Below are positions 1 to 10,429 of a stretch of DNA of 64,000 bases, piece by piece. The DNA is taken from assembly GCA_035222895.1 (NCBI GenBank), contig JAVYIG010000034.1:558001-622000 (forward strand), given 5' to 3'. The position numbers and the translations under genes were made by a program. This DNA comes from Strongylocentrotus droebachiensis. Taxonomy: Eukaryota; Echinodermata; Echinoidea; Camarodonta; Strongylocentrotidae. The notes beneath the pieces are model-generated. The model ran no database searches. It saw nothing but the letters and a program-made list of their open reading frames with translations, and was not told where the DNA came from. How positions within the stretch are numbered: position 1 is the first letter of the stretch; the number at the start of each line of letters is the position of its first letter.

Positions 1-775
1 AATACTTGTGTACCACCACAAATATTAGATAATTTGAAAAAGCCGTTGAAAAATGTAATAGCGCCTTTTACGTCGTATTTCTGCCACTTCCGATGTTGGT
101 GTTTTTTGTTGGCATTTTCGTGATAGTTATATTACGCACAACCCAACCCATGTATTGTAATTTTTAATTAAATAATTAATTAACGGTCACCGTATTTTTT
201 GGAAAGTGGGGCTGAATTGGTATGATCATATTGGCTAAATTTCACTCATTTTGGGGTCTAAAATTACCTTCATAGCAATTTTAGGTTCTAAAAGGGCACT
301 AGAAATGTCAAAAATAAGAATAAGAGCAATAACCATGCACTTTAAAGGCATTTGCGGTCTGAAAACAGAACTCGACTATCCCCTTAAAGTGAAAATGAAG
401 ATATTCCGGTACGTTTACCTGGTGGGCATCAAGCTATACCTGTACATACCAGCGTTTATTATGAAAAGCAAGTTTACTCCACAATAGCAATTCACATCAT
501 TGCACACATTTAGTCGTCACTACTTAAGGGTAGCACTCAAAATGATTTGATTATGATGATATTCTCACGGGATGGTAGCAAACTCAGTGATTTGAGAGGG
601 AGGGGTAACATAATTTAATTCAACGTCAAGGGGGGGTGGGGCCAAAAACCGCACTAAGAAAGTAAAAGTTGGAGATGTGCCCCCGTGTCCCCGTTCTCAT
701 CAGCAATAGGCGAATTCACCCCCCCCCCACACCTCCTCGCCTTCATCTGCATTCTTAAGTGGTTAACATCCATGC
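1..775. other. No gene recognised; 3' flank of the lectin gene
   Basis: AT-rich sequence with only short chance reading frames. On the minus strand it lies downstream of the stop codon of the lectin/PAN gene, so part of it should be that gene's 3' UTR. An AATAAA hexamer on the minus strand at 460-455 is a possible polyadenylation signal, about 315 nt after the stop. A poly-C run sits at about 719-729. Confidence 0.4.
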
Positions 776-1047
776 CTAAGTGTGATAAATTGGCTCAAAA
801 TACTGAGCACCGATCTCACTCTGAAACACACCATCTCCGGCATGTCTCCAGTCCATGGCATTCAATTCGCACGTACCGTCCGCCAGAAGATTGAACGATA
901 CGCATTCTGTCGTATCCAGGCAGAGAGCGCTGCACGTCAGGCGGCTGGAGCGCTGGGGTGTCGTCAGGATGGAGTGCCCCTTTAAGATGAAGTTTTGGAT
1001 TACCCGATGAAAGCGAAGCGAGATCGATTTCGTCGACGATCCGGGTA
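776..1047 (-). CDS. Lectin/PAN gene exon 4 (PAN/apple-like domain, stop)
   Basis: Acceptor with a T-rich tract (CGTTTCAG|TACCC) at 1047. The frame then runs 89 codons to TAG at 778-776. It contains LKGHSIL, a short TTPQRS segment, then SRLTCSALCLDTTECVSFN and DGTCELNA, the C-x3-C-x5-C...C-x-L layout of PAN/apple domains as found in many echinoderm extracellular proteins. The open frame on the same strand at 1130-816 is a frame-shifted shadow. Confidence 0.75.
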
Positions 1048-4000
1048 CTGAAACGATGATAAAAACGATGATACGAAATAAGAGAATAGATAGATGGGCA
1101 GTGATATCTTAATGGAAGTGGGTGACCCAATGGTTAGATACCGCGCGATTATATTGCTTTCAAAGAAAAGGAAACACTGTTGTAAATTATAACGCTAATA
1201 TCGTACCAAAATTATTAATGACAGCAAACAAAAACTAAGAAATTAAAATACAAACTGAATTACTTTTCTACGTATCTAAGAGTGTCATTAGTGGTGGTGG
1301 TTGTTATTTTACCTGACTGCTAAGAAAGCATTATTTATATATTTTTATTTGTCGTTTTATTTTGACAGGGTAGCCCTTTCAGTTATAAAAACTGCTCGAC
1401 CAAGGGGCCCTGTATCAACACAAACAAAAACATTTTTACAAAACATATAAACATACATAAGTTATAATGAACACAAAAATTAAACAAGATAAAATATTGA
1501 AATAAATGGGGGGGGGGGGTAAAATATTCATGTAAGTACTATTTTAAACTATGTGAGAGAAAGGAGTTTGCAGTGTTTTTTAAATGAATCCAGTGACTTT
1601 AATAAACGTAAAGAAGGAGGTAATGCATTCCATATAACGGAGCCTTGATAACAGAAAGATCTTTTGAAATACTCGGTTTTGTGTTTTTTAATGAATAGAG
1701 GACAGGTAGTTGCATTTCTGGTATAAACGTTTATCGGTCGATAGTACACGATATCCTTAATATATTTCGGCATTTTATTATTAATCACCTTATACATCCA
1801 TATTCTATGCTATGCATAAATGCTTGTAATTAAACAACCAGACGGCCTACGACTTTAGGTCCTCTCCGAGGGACCTGGTAATGTGGATTAATGCTTTACC
1901 AAAGGGCACTAGCGCATCGCCTTGGTTTCGAACCCGGGTCATCGGATTACGAGACCACTGCTCTACCGACTGAGTTTTTCGGCATGAAAGCTGGACAAAT
2001 TTTGCAATTTCATAGCCTTTCGACAAATTGAATAAATAAAAGGAAAATGATCGCCCCACATCCCATCCTAACGTATTTTTGGTCAAAATCAACGTGCTTG
2101 GGGGTCTGTTACGGGAACTGTGAGCTTAACCGAATTACGAATCGGGGGGGGGGGGGGAGGGGGAGGGGGGGTGGCACTGGAACACCTGAGCTCGCAAAAA
2201 ACCCAGTTTGGCATATAGGCACATCACAAGTACATCTATAGTATAGATAGAAAATGTGAACCTCACCATTGTGCACCCCCTCCAAGAAAATAAAGGTACC
2301 TGGAAACGTGATAAATATGTTTTTGTTGTTGTTACTTATGTTGTTGCTCCAATTATATTGACAAAAATACCGGGATTATTTGTTTTGTCTTTCCACTTAC
2401 ATATCAGTCTCTGACACATGGAGTAATGATCATCGGTTGGGCTGGTGTCCATCGTCGTTCCTTCTCTTGTTTTCAAGACGACTGCAGCTGGTGAAGATTC
2501 GTTCACATGAGGCTCGTCATCTCCCCATACTGTAGGGTTATAGTATATTCCAGAGCATAAGCTCAGAGCAATAGCAATTGTAAATTTAAAATACAAATTT
2601 AACTTGATCAGAATATAATTCAAAGAACAGAGCCCTTATATCATAATACCTTACTACGCTAGTTGTCAAATAATTACATAGACTATTGTAGTGCATAGAA
2701 CGTTATTGACAACTAGGCTTTACTTGTAAGGTATTATTGATATGAGCCCTGGGGGGTGTTTCACAAAGACTACGATCGACTTTAAGTTTGATTTAACTAT
2801 GGTAGGCCCTTTCATGCCACTAGTTCCTCTAACCATTCCTGGCATTGGTTTCTCAAGGGACGTATAAATTGTTGTCTCAAATCCACAGAATTTACATTTG
2901 TTGATAGTTCATTACTTGAGGAAAAAATAGTATCTAAAGATCATAATTGAGATTTGAGAGACCAATAGTGAGAGCAACCAGTGGCATGAACAGCCTACCA
3001 TAGTTAAGTCAAACTTAAAGTCGATCTTAGTCTTTGTGAAACACCCCCTGGTTGATAAAACTATATCTAATAAATGAGATTACTATGGTTAAAGAATTTT
3101 TGGGGGGCTGTCCCTATCTGACACTCCACAGCCCAGTTCACTGTCCGTAAGGGCAGAATGGCATTTCTCATCTATTTTGCCGAGCCGTCTTTCAGATTTG
3201 TGGGTAATGCACACTATGCATTAAATCATAGTTCTGTGTTGCACGTGAAAGGGAAGTCTAGATTCTGTCAGTTTTTTTATTTATTTTCCAATCCCCTATG
3301 TCCTCCTTCAACTCATCTTGCGCAGATCGCGCGACCCCTGAAAATACACCTGCGATGGTAAAAATGAAAGGCAAGGACTATCTAACGGTCGTTATTTTCT
3401 CACAAAAACGAAATGATTTGCAACCCTTCTGTTTCGAGGAAAGTTCTAAATTAATATCATCTTTTAAATGCCGTTTTAATTTAATCTTTTCCATTTGTTT
3501 GGCCTACAAATGGGACATACTATACCTCTAGATAGAGATTTCATCAGATTTTGTCTTTTCATCTTAAAGAAAATATGCACTTATTTTCGTCAGCCCGATC
3601 CACTGTGATTATTACAAATTATATACCTCACTTAAGAAATCCAGCCATCTGATTGGCCGAAATTGCAGTCATAAACTTTAACTATTCCTGTAAAATTCCC
3701 GGTAAAATTCCAGTTACCATGGTTACAAGGAAAATAGTTCAGTCTTGGTGAAATACCCATAGGTTCACATGTTAAAAACTGGTTTGAGTGATCGAGGATA
3801 CCGTACGTGTGCAAAGAATTGGTCGGTAATTTCAATCGCACTAAATTCCAAACCGAAGGCAAAAGTGGCTAAAGAAACTCTTCCAAGATTTCAACTTCTT
3901 GATGATGATCAAATAGGGTACGTTAAAGGGTACGTTAAATTCTCCATAATTTTTTTCTTCAAAATAGATCTAGTAGGCCTAGATTCTAGTAAGTAGGTCT

Positions 4001-5304
4001 AGTAGTGCTAAAATCCTTCCCGTAGAGATTACACACATCCCTATGCGTTGGCCATTGCGAATTGCGCACTCATGCTAAATTGGTCGATGTTTTAATTACC
4101 AGAGATTCAAACTAACATTGCTCGTGATCCTGAAGGTGATACTCAATAAGTGAGGTGTCATATGAAAGCGCAGGTTTTTCTCCATATTCCCCACAGGGCC
4201 AGCCCACCCCCAAAATTGTAAAAATATCTTGCTTAGACTAGAATCTAGATCTAGTCTACTCTCAAAGATACACTCATAAAAAACAACCGTGCAGATAAAC
4301 TAGAGAAAGACCAAGGTGGTGTCATAAGTTGACTCTTTTTTTTTCGGCATATAATTATAAGTATTAATGACTGCTTCAATATTCGAAAAATAGTTGTTTT
4401 TATACGCTCAAGGGAAGGTTACAATTGGGCTATTGCCCTCGGTACGCCTCGGGCAATAGCACAATAATTTGTAACCTTCCCTTGAGCGTATAAAAACAAC
4501 TATTTCTCTCAAAGCAGTCATTAATACTATACTATTGTCCAGGTAACACACTTTGCACATAACTATATGAGTATGTAGATTCACATACGGATTCGATATT
4601 CAGACTTTAGGATTTCTTTCTCTTTTACACAATTTTGGCGTGTGGACTCGGTCGAAAAGTAGGGCTACTTGGGATGTGGAACGGTGTGACCAGGCCTGGG
4701 TGTGACATCTATTTCCTATTTATAAGTTTAGTCTCCAATACCGAGTTCTTGTATGCTAAATGGAAACTTTTTTCGGCATTTGCCGACAAGGTTGAAATGT
4801 AAAATGAAATGGTGGCGAGTAGGGGTGAACTTTCGAACTTTAATTGGTGCCAAGTTTATTGGCAACACAATGTCGTTCCCTAAAAGTTTCCGAACAACGC
4901 CCCTACTTTTACGTAGCGCCCATGATGTCACTCTTACCATGATCATGCTGATTACCGTCATAGAGAGGCTTCCCATCCACGCAATACCAGAGCGGTTGGT
5001 CCTTCTCCCTCTTGCATCCGAGCCAGAGAGTCGCTTTGGGCGTGATGGGTTGGGCTTCCACAAAACGGCTCAAGAAGTGGAGCTGCCGTCGGGAGCTGAG
5101 GGTGACCAGGCCGCCGCCGTTGGTGATGCAGCTGGTTTTAGCTTCTTGCCACGGGGATGTGTTCTCCTGCAGGAGATAGCAGAAGCCTTCCCAGTGAGTC
5201 CATGGTTCGCGGCACGCGGATGGGTCTACAACAGAGCGAGAGAGAAAAAGAGAGGGGAGGGGGAGAGGGGAGATCGAGGAAAAGGACAAAGGGGGAAGAG
5301 AGAG

Positions 5305-5342
<38 letters not shown>

Positions 5343-5623
5343 TGAGAGAAAGCGAGATGAAGGAGAGAGGGGGAGATCAAGGGGAAGGACAGAGGGGAGA
5401 GAGAGAGAAGGAGGGAGAGCGACAGAGGGGGGAAAAAGGGGTGAGGAGAGAGGGGGAGGGAGGAGGGAGGAGGGTGAGGGAGAGACAGAGGGGAGAAAGC
5501 ATTCTCTCATTTAGCTCTAGCAAAAATTCAACAAAAAAGATGATGATGATGATGATGGTGATGATGATGGTGATGATGGTGATGATGATGGTGATGATGA
5601 TGATGATGATGGTGATGATGGTG

Positions 5624-5655
<32 letters not shown>

Positions 5656-5747
5656 GATGATGGTGATGGTGATGATGATGAAGATGGTGATGATGATGAT
5701 GATGATGGTGATGATGATGGTGATGATGATGATGATGATGGTGATGG

Positions 5748-5799
<52 letters not shown>

Positions 5800-6001
5800 G
5801 GTGATGATGATGATGGTGATGGTGATGATGATGATGGTGATGGTGATGATGATGATGGTGATGGTGATGATGATGATGATGATGGTGATGGTGATGGTGA
5901 TGGTGATGATGGTGATGATGATGATGATGGTGATGATGATGTTGGTGATGGTGATGGTGATGGTGATGATGGTGATGATGATGATGATGATGGTGATGGT
6001 G

Positions 6002-6033
<32 letters not shown>

Positions 6034-6109
6034 GGTGATGATGATGATGGTGATGATGGTGATGATGATGATGGTGATGGTGATGATGATGATGATGATG
6101 GTGATGGTG

Positions 6110-6141
<32 letters not shown>

Positions 6142-7482
6142 GATGATAATGTTGAAGAAGATAGTCAAGTTCATTAGTTGTTTGCACTGAATATTGACAT
6201 CATGGACAAAATGGTGATCATGACGACGATGATGACGACGTTGATGATGATGATGATGATGATGATTACGATGATGTTACTAATGATGATGGTGACTTTG
6301 CCATGGTTTGTTTTCTTCCTGCATGACGTAGCAGAACCCTTCCTACATCATGTCCTGATCGGTATAGGGTTTAGGCACGATGCATGGTCTTAAAGGTAAT
6401 ACAAAGTTTTGGTATGGGGTCATGAATTTGGTTCAAATGAACATATTGGAAGCATATGCGATCCTACAATATTCAGTGATCGTTGTCGCGGTTGAAGTCG
6501 AGTCTAAAGTTATGAAATTATAAATAATAACTCTTTATGTTGTATAGCTCCCTCTCAAGGTCAAGATATTAGTTAAGCTAAAAAAAAAGTTTCTTGACTA
6601 AAATAGACCGATTAGCTATTCCCGTTTGAATAATGTATCACAACGACATATTCTGAGATTTTAATGGTCCCAGCTACCATTGTACGGCCGTAGGCGCTAT
6701 TTAAAATTTATCAAAATTTACCGGGAGCACAGGTAAATTTTCATATTCAATTTTTATCGAAAGCAGAAGTGTTTTAGGGGCTAAATTTTCAAGTGCTTAT
6801 AATACATCCACAGGGGCGTCCAAATAGATCAAAATTGTAAAGAATCACTATCCACCCAATTTTCAAAAATTCCCAAAACTTTGTATTACCTTTAAATAAG
6901 AGGAGAAACTCAATTTCGGTGACTCTATTAAACACACTCCAAGAAAATGTATCTTCATACAAAATGGTAATGTTAATGATAGTAGTAGTAGACTTAATGG
7001 GCACGTTGTCTGACACAAGGCTAATATATCATGATAGTGACGATGATGAATGTGATGATGATTGTGATCCTTCAATAAACAGTATGTGTTGCTGTATGAT
7101 ATAACACTACCTTTCCATTGATCACAAATGTGCGTCGTTATGATTAGTATTACAGTTTTATCATCTTTGTGTACGAAATGTAAGTTGGAATATGTATAAA
7201 TTCGCACTCTGACTAGGACGAAAACAATAATTACGACCGACTTTCCAATTAGATTTGTTTGAAGTCAGGAATCAACAAATTGCTTTAAAAACACATTCTG
7301 GTCACTGACGTAATTTTTGATGCTTTGACCCCCCCCCCCCCAACCCCCGCCACTTCAAGCAAAGTTCTAGATAAGCTATAAGAATAATATTATAATACTT
7401 TACCATTGGCGTAAGTAGGTGAAAACGGCAGGAATGAATAGATTAGAAACGGTAAAGCAGCGATTACTGATAAACGCAACAT
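776..7482 (-). CDS. Secreted C-type lectin domain + PAN/apple domain protein (4-exon gene model)
   Basis: Spliced gene, coding exons in transcript order 7482-7404, 5225-4956, 2529-2401, 1047-776. Coding lengths 79+270+129+272 = 750 nt, giving 249 residues plus TAG. All three introns are phase 1, as usual for modular extracellular proteins. Residues 1-25 form a signal peptide with hydrophobic core and TYA cleavage site. Residues about 31-159 form a C-type lectin domain with EGFCY, a conserved W-x-E-A helix, LWLG, and the Y-x-x-W stretch created exactly at the exon 2/3 junction. Residues about 175-249 resemble a PAN/apple domain with cysteines near 198, 202, 208 and 219. The calcium/sugar motif that is EPN or QPD in classical lectins reads EPH, and no WND is visible, so classical calcium-dependent sugar binding is doubtful. 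It probably acts outside the cell. The model is inferred from splice sites, phases and domain continuity, not from transcripts. Confidence 0.78.
1330..1797 (-). pseudogene. 3' fragment of a non-LTR retrotransposon (CR1/RTE-like), in lectin gene intron 3
   Basis: An 82-codon frame ending at 1549 encodes the closing part of a LINE polymerase ORF: YKVINNKMPKYIKD, then KTEYFKRSFCYQGSVIWNAL and LDSFKKHCK. This is the usual C-terminus of CR1/L2/RTE-type ORF2 (KTEYxxxSF...G..xWNxLP). Downstream on this strand there is a short 3' UTR with the conserved-looking GGGCTACCCTGTCAAAATAAA, ending in AATA-rich repeats near 1330. All upstream RT sequence is missing, so it is a dead 5'-truncated copy. Confidence 0.75.
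1850..2005 (-). mobile_element. tRNA-derived SINE (partial)
   Basis: On the minus strand a tRNA-like head carries an A box (TCGGTAGAGCAGTGG) and a B box (GGGTTCGAAACC). It is followed by a body that mentions the same GCACTAGTGCCCTTTGG..AAGCATTAATCCACATT words as the longer SINE copies at 45.0 and 46.2 kb. It is not a functional tRNA: the stems do not close. Confidence 0.6.
2401..2529 (-). CDS. Lectin/PAN gene exon 3 (C-terminal half of C-type lectin domain)
   Basis: 129-nt exon between acceptor CCCTACAG|TATGG and a strong donor GATAT|GTAAGT, phase 1 at both ends. It begins W-G-D-D-E-P-H, matching the W-x-x-G-E-P-N segment of C-type lectin domains, and ends with YSMCQR, matching the closing F-I-C-[EQ]-R. 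The cysteine usually seen shortly before this reads T (SPT). The longer open frame here starts with a non-ATG codon, so it is an internal exon. Confidence 0.72.
2640..2741. mobile_element. Small inverted-repeat element (MITE-like)
   Basis: The left arm TCATAATACCTTAC..CTAGTTGTCAA is mirrored on the right as TTGACAACTAG..GTAAGGTATTATTGA. Together they form a roughly 100-bp hairpin immediately next to a second, larger hairpin element. No coding capacity. Confidence 0.6.
2748..3052. mobile_element. Hairpin MITE with ~85-bp inverted termini
   Basis: Begins CTGGGGGGTGTTTCACAAAG and ends with its reverse complement CTTTGTGAAACACCCCCTGG. The arms pair for about 85 bp, including AGTCGATC, TTAACTATGGTAGG and CCAGTGGCATGAA. 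The centre is itself partly palindromic. It sits in intron 2 of the lectin gene. Confidence 0.75.
3616..4540. mobile_element. MITE-like element, copy 1 (long), with terminal hairpin
   Basis: Starts TATATACCTCACTTAAGAAA, then CCAGCCATCTGATTGG. It ends in a strong hairpin (4360-4528) whose arms AGTATTAATGACTGCTT / AAGCAGTCATTAATACT enclose a longer fold (TTTTTATACGCTCAAGGGAA and its complement). The same beginning and hairpin-type ending recur at about 52.8-53.35 kb, so this is a dispersed family with internal length differences. No ORF. Confidence 0.6.
4956..5225 (-). CDS. Lectin/PAN gene exon 2 (N-terminal half of C-type lectin domain)
   Basis: Open frame flanked by acceptor TGTTGTAG|AC and donor GACG|GTAATC; 270 nt, phase 1 at both ends. 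It encodes three cysteines of the lectin fold start (C31, C42, C59), EGFCYLLQ, PWQEAK and LWLG followed by WYCVDGKPLYD. A stronger-looking donor, CATG|GTAAGA, lies 18 nt further on (exon would reach 4938). The 4956 donor is preferred because it yields the canonical Y-x-x-W on joining to the next exon. The intron just before this exon is a 280-bp pyrimidine-rich tract on this strand. Confidence 0.85.
5230..5510. repeat. GA-rich simple repeat (CT-rich on the gene strand)
   Basis: About 280 bp of GAGA/GGGA simple sequence, including an uninterrupted (GA)n core near 5310-5338. On the minus (gene) strand it is a polypyrimidine stretch ending a few bases before the acceptor of lectin exon 2. Confidence 0.9.
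5537..6150. repeat. (GAT)n/(GGT) interrupted trinucleotide microsatellite
   Basis: About 610 bp of GATGATGGT-type repeat in intron 1 of the lectin gene. Every frame is open (poly-Met/Val, poly-Ile, poly-His), which produces spurious reading frames. A smaller GAT/GAC patch continues at about 6212-6290. Confidence 0.95.
6291..6389 (-). pseudogene. Degenerate second copy of the C-type lectin exon
   Basis: On the minus strand this reads C-I-V-P...then a stop, then EGFCYVMQEENKPWQ, matching EGFCYLLQENTSPWQ of lectin exon 2 in the same order and spacing. The copy has an in-frame TAG and is cut off at PWQ, where the sequence turns into GAT repeat. It lies between lectin exons 1 and 2 in the same orientation, so it is best read as a broken tandem exon duplicate. 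Confidence 0.65.
6400..7400. other. Intronic sequence, nothing recognised
   Basis: AT-rich intron 1 of the lectin gene. I see only short chance frames and a short poly-C run near 7329-7341. Confidence 0.4.
7404..7482 (-). CDS. Lectin/PAN gene exon 1 (signal peptide)
   Basis: ATG at 7482-7480 opens a 26-codon hydrophobic leader starting MLRLSVIAALPFLIYSF and ending near PTYAN. It is followed by a donor (AATG|GTAAAG) in phase 1. Joining the last G to the next exon gives GAC (Asp 27) and keeps the frame. This leader is in a different frame from the longer open frame covering the same bases, which is a shadow. Confidence 0.72.
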
Positions 7483-8057
7483 GGTTTTCTTGATCAGGAT
7501 GATTCCTTCCCTGGAAAGAATACTCTCGGAGCAACAACAATATATGACTATCACTGTCAGGAATACTCAATTGTCTGCCTCTAGATCTAGAAATAAGCAG
7601 GCCTGGGATAATGAACGACATGGAGAAGTTGATGGCGCTCTTCATTATTATGTTCGTGCGATCGCGCGTTGCTCTCTTAAACAAATCTTTAACACATTAT
7701 TGGGGAAGGTGATATTATTCCAATTCTACCACGCCGCGTACAGCCACTGCTTTCAGTTCTTTGTAGGCCCATGCTTCTCATTGATTCGGTTTCTGTCTTT
7801 ATTCCCCCTTTATTCCTCCATCTACTCTTTCTCCCCCCCCCCCCCCCACGTCTATATCTCACTCCTTCTCTCCTCTCCACCTCCGCCTTTCTAAATTGCT
7901 CTTCCCTCTCTTTCTCTCCATCACTCTCTCTCTCTCTCTCTCTCTCCCTTTCTCACTCACTGTCTCACGTCTCATGGACACTCACCGACCCCACCGCTCA
8001 CACACCCTCATGCACATACACACACCCTATTCCTGGAGCTTGGCCTGGGTGGTTCAG

Positions 8058-8135
8058 AATAATTATACTTATAGCCTCACTGTACTACTTATAGCATAGA
8101 GATATTGCTACTTGCGCCCTCTATATAGCAAACAT
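8058..8135 (+). mobile_element. Partial TTAA-MITE (CACTGCACTACTT family)
   Basis: Carries the family words CACTGTACTACTTATAG and CTTGCGCCCTCTATATAGCAAACA, shared with full copies at 39056-39257 and 44381-44582. Both ends are missing. Confidence 0.55.
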
Positions 8136-8237
8136 TACGATTTCTATTCATATGTGTTTACTGTCTTCATCGCCATTGTAATAATTTGGTGTTTGCTTCA
8201 AATCCTCGAGTCAATTCAAGGTTGGTCACCCTTCAAG

Positions 8238-8258
8238 TGATAGTAGTAGTAGTAAAGT

Positions 8259-8302
<44 letters not shown>

Positions 8303-8318
8303 GTATTAGTAGTAGGCC

Positions 8319-8359
<41 letters not shown>

Positions 8360-8372
8360 ATAATAGTAGTAA

Positions 8373-8408
<36 letters not shown>

Positions 8409-8409
8409 A
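8238..8409. repeat. (TAG)n microsatellite
   Basis: About 170 bp of GTA/TAG trinucleotide repeat with few interruptions. Related tracts occur at 9.76 kb and 63.4 kb. Confidence 0.95.
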
Positions 8410-9757
8410 GTGATCACACTGCCTGTGCACACAGTCTGCCCCGCGAACACACACACACAACAGCAGTCAGTTGGTAGAAATAGCAATTTTTGTAAATTTA
8501 TTTTTAAAAAACTAAAAAATATTTTTAAATTTTTATTTCACATATATTTCAAGCATACCTTTAATTACAATTCTGTGTAGTTTCATTGTTATAGGCATGT
8601 GGGAAATATGTTAAATGATTTAATTAGAATATTGTCTTTTCAGCCATTGTGTGACATGGCCCGCTGATCGCCCTTTGACTCGCGCTGCTATTCTGTGTGG
8701 TGAAAATGAACCTCAATGTATAAAACTTCCCTGCAAAAAATGCAATATCCTCATATGTTTCACTCATTAAATCAATTTGTTATTTACACCCAAGGTAGCC
8801 ACAACTGTACTGGGGTCACCATTTTTTTTTTTCACTCTGAAATTCAGTCCCTGTGGAATGTTATGGCCTGTTGAATGGCTTCTCGGAAAATCGTCATAAA
8901 TCCTCAAATCTGACATTTTTTTAAAAGAAAAATATACTGTGATGTAGCTGAAAGTCTGCAAATTCTGATCATTTGATCGTTTTTTTCTGAATAATTTGTG
9001 AAACACATGAGGAAATAGCTGTGACGGGGATCCAAGTAATTTCCATCGCCATATTGTATTGGCATTGGAAAAATATTTGGAATTTAATGTTAATATTTGG
9101 TGTAAATATGATCTATAAATATATGGTTTAAAAAATGCCAACAAAATGAACAGTTTGACTTTCCTATATATATATATATAATGTATATATATAATTAGCT
9201 GAAATGACCTAGTTTGCATATGAATATTCATGATTTTTTTTTCTTCAAATAAAATGTATTTCCATACCTGTCTGATATACATAGGTTTCACTGATGTATC
9301 ATGTTCGGTTTTGATTTGATTACATAATATGCGCATATCAATTAGGCGGACTTAGTTATTTTCACAACTTTTTCATATCTGCAGATTCGCTAAAATGGCA
9401 AAAATGACTTATTTTGTTGGCTTCTGTTTTCAAAACGGTAATAGATATATGAATTTTCTTTTTGTATTTTTTACCATAAAGATGATATTTTAGTGTCTGG
9501 TAATTTAATTTATTATTTGTGTCCGAGAAAGTGATGAATTAAGTTGTCAACTTTGTCGAATTTTGCTATTTTTGCCAATTTGACCATTTCTGGCAGGTTT
9601 TTCGGTAATTTTGCGATTTCAAAAAATGGTATAAAATCACAACGCATTGACCGATTTCAATTCCTTTTTTTTTGTTTGTTGAAGCTTTCATAAAGCTTGA
9701 TCATTTGCAATCATCAAATAACATGTGTTTGTTGTACTTATTTTTGGTGCGCTATAC
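8410..9757. other. AT-rich intergenic sequence
   Basis: No exon, RNA gene or repeat family recognised. A 189-codon open frame on the minus strand (9336-8767) has low complexity, no domain, and AT-driven composition. A short (TA)n run lies at about 9165-9192. Confidence 0.4.
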
Positions 9758-9758
9758 C

Positions 9759-9799
<41 letters not shown>

Positions 9800-9821
9800 A
9801 TATTAGTAGTAGTAATAGTAA

Positions 9822-9863
<42 letters not shown>

Positions 9864-10000
9864 AAGTAGTAGCAGTAGCATTAGTAGTGGTAGTAGTAGG
9901 AATAATAATAATAATGCAAATACAAATAATAGTAATAATAATAAGAACAACGACAATAATATTAATAATAATAATATTAATAATAAGAAACGTCAACATC
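9759..10000. repeat. (TAG)n passing into (AAT)n microsatellite
   Basis: TAG/GTA repeats to about 9900, followed by AATAATAAC-type triplets to about 10000. All frames are open and low complexity. Confidence 0.93.
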
Positions 10001-10165
10001 ATCATTAAGGATAATAGCATTGATGATTATAATAATAACAATGATAAATGTTGATAACACGGACCTCCAAATGAAATTCAACATCAATTTTTTAAAATAC
10101 ATTTTAACTTTTAATATTATTTGTATTTCTACAAACTAATATTCTTTATGTTCTGTCTATTTAAA

Positions 10166-10420
10166 AGTAAAATACAAAGCAAAACACATGGCGAAGTACA
10201 GAAGAAAAAGAATTGCTTCATACAAACCAAATACATGGAATCGTGTGCAAACATGATATTAAATATTTTAGTCATATTCTGTTTCATCATAATAGGCTAC
10301 GCGAAATACAAAGCGAAACACAAATAAAAAAATAAAACATTAAACATTTCTTCAAACACATCAAATACATGGATTCGTCTGCGAACATGAAAATTAATAT
10401 ATGTGTCATGTACAAAATAA
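10166..10420. repeat. Degenerate direct duplication (~140 bp unit, 2 copies)
   Basis: AAATACAAAGC(A/G)AAACACA, then CAAATACATGGA(A/T)TCGT(G/C)TGC(A/G)AACATGA, occur twice about 140 bp apart. No coding signal. Confidence 0.5.
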
Positions 10421-10429
10421 AAAAATGAA

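Noticed and set aside
2336-2623. 95-codon frame as a first exon with signal peptide
   Set aside because: The apparent start codon is TTG, with a stop just upstream and no ATG. The coding part fits an internal exon beginning at an acceptor (2529).
4753-5514. 253-codon plus-strand frame
   Set aside because: It is the antisense of lectin exon 2 followed by the GA repeat; it has Arg/Glu low complexity and no domain.
5342-6190. Long open frames on both strands (Met/Val-rich, Ile/Thr-rich, poly-His)
   Set aside because: They are translations of the GAT/GGT microsatellite; all frames are open because the repeat contains no stop triplet. No conserved flanks.
8186-8486. Poly-Val, poly-Leu and poly-Thr frames
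   Set aside because: Translations of the (TAG)n microsatellite. The same applies at 9688-10054 and 63238-63909.
8767-9336. 189-codon minus-strand frame
   Set aside because: AT-rich, low complexity, no motif, no splice context; likely chance.
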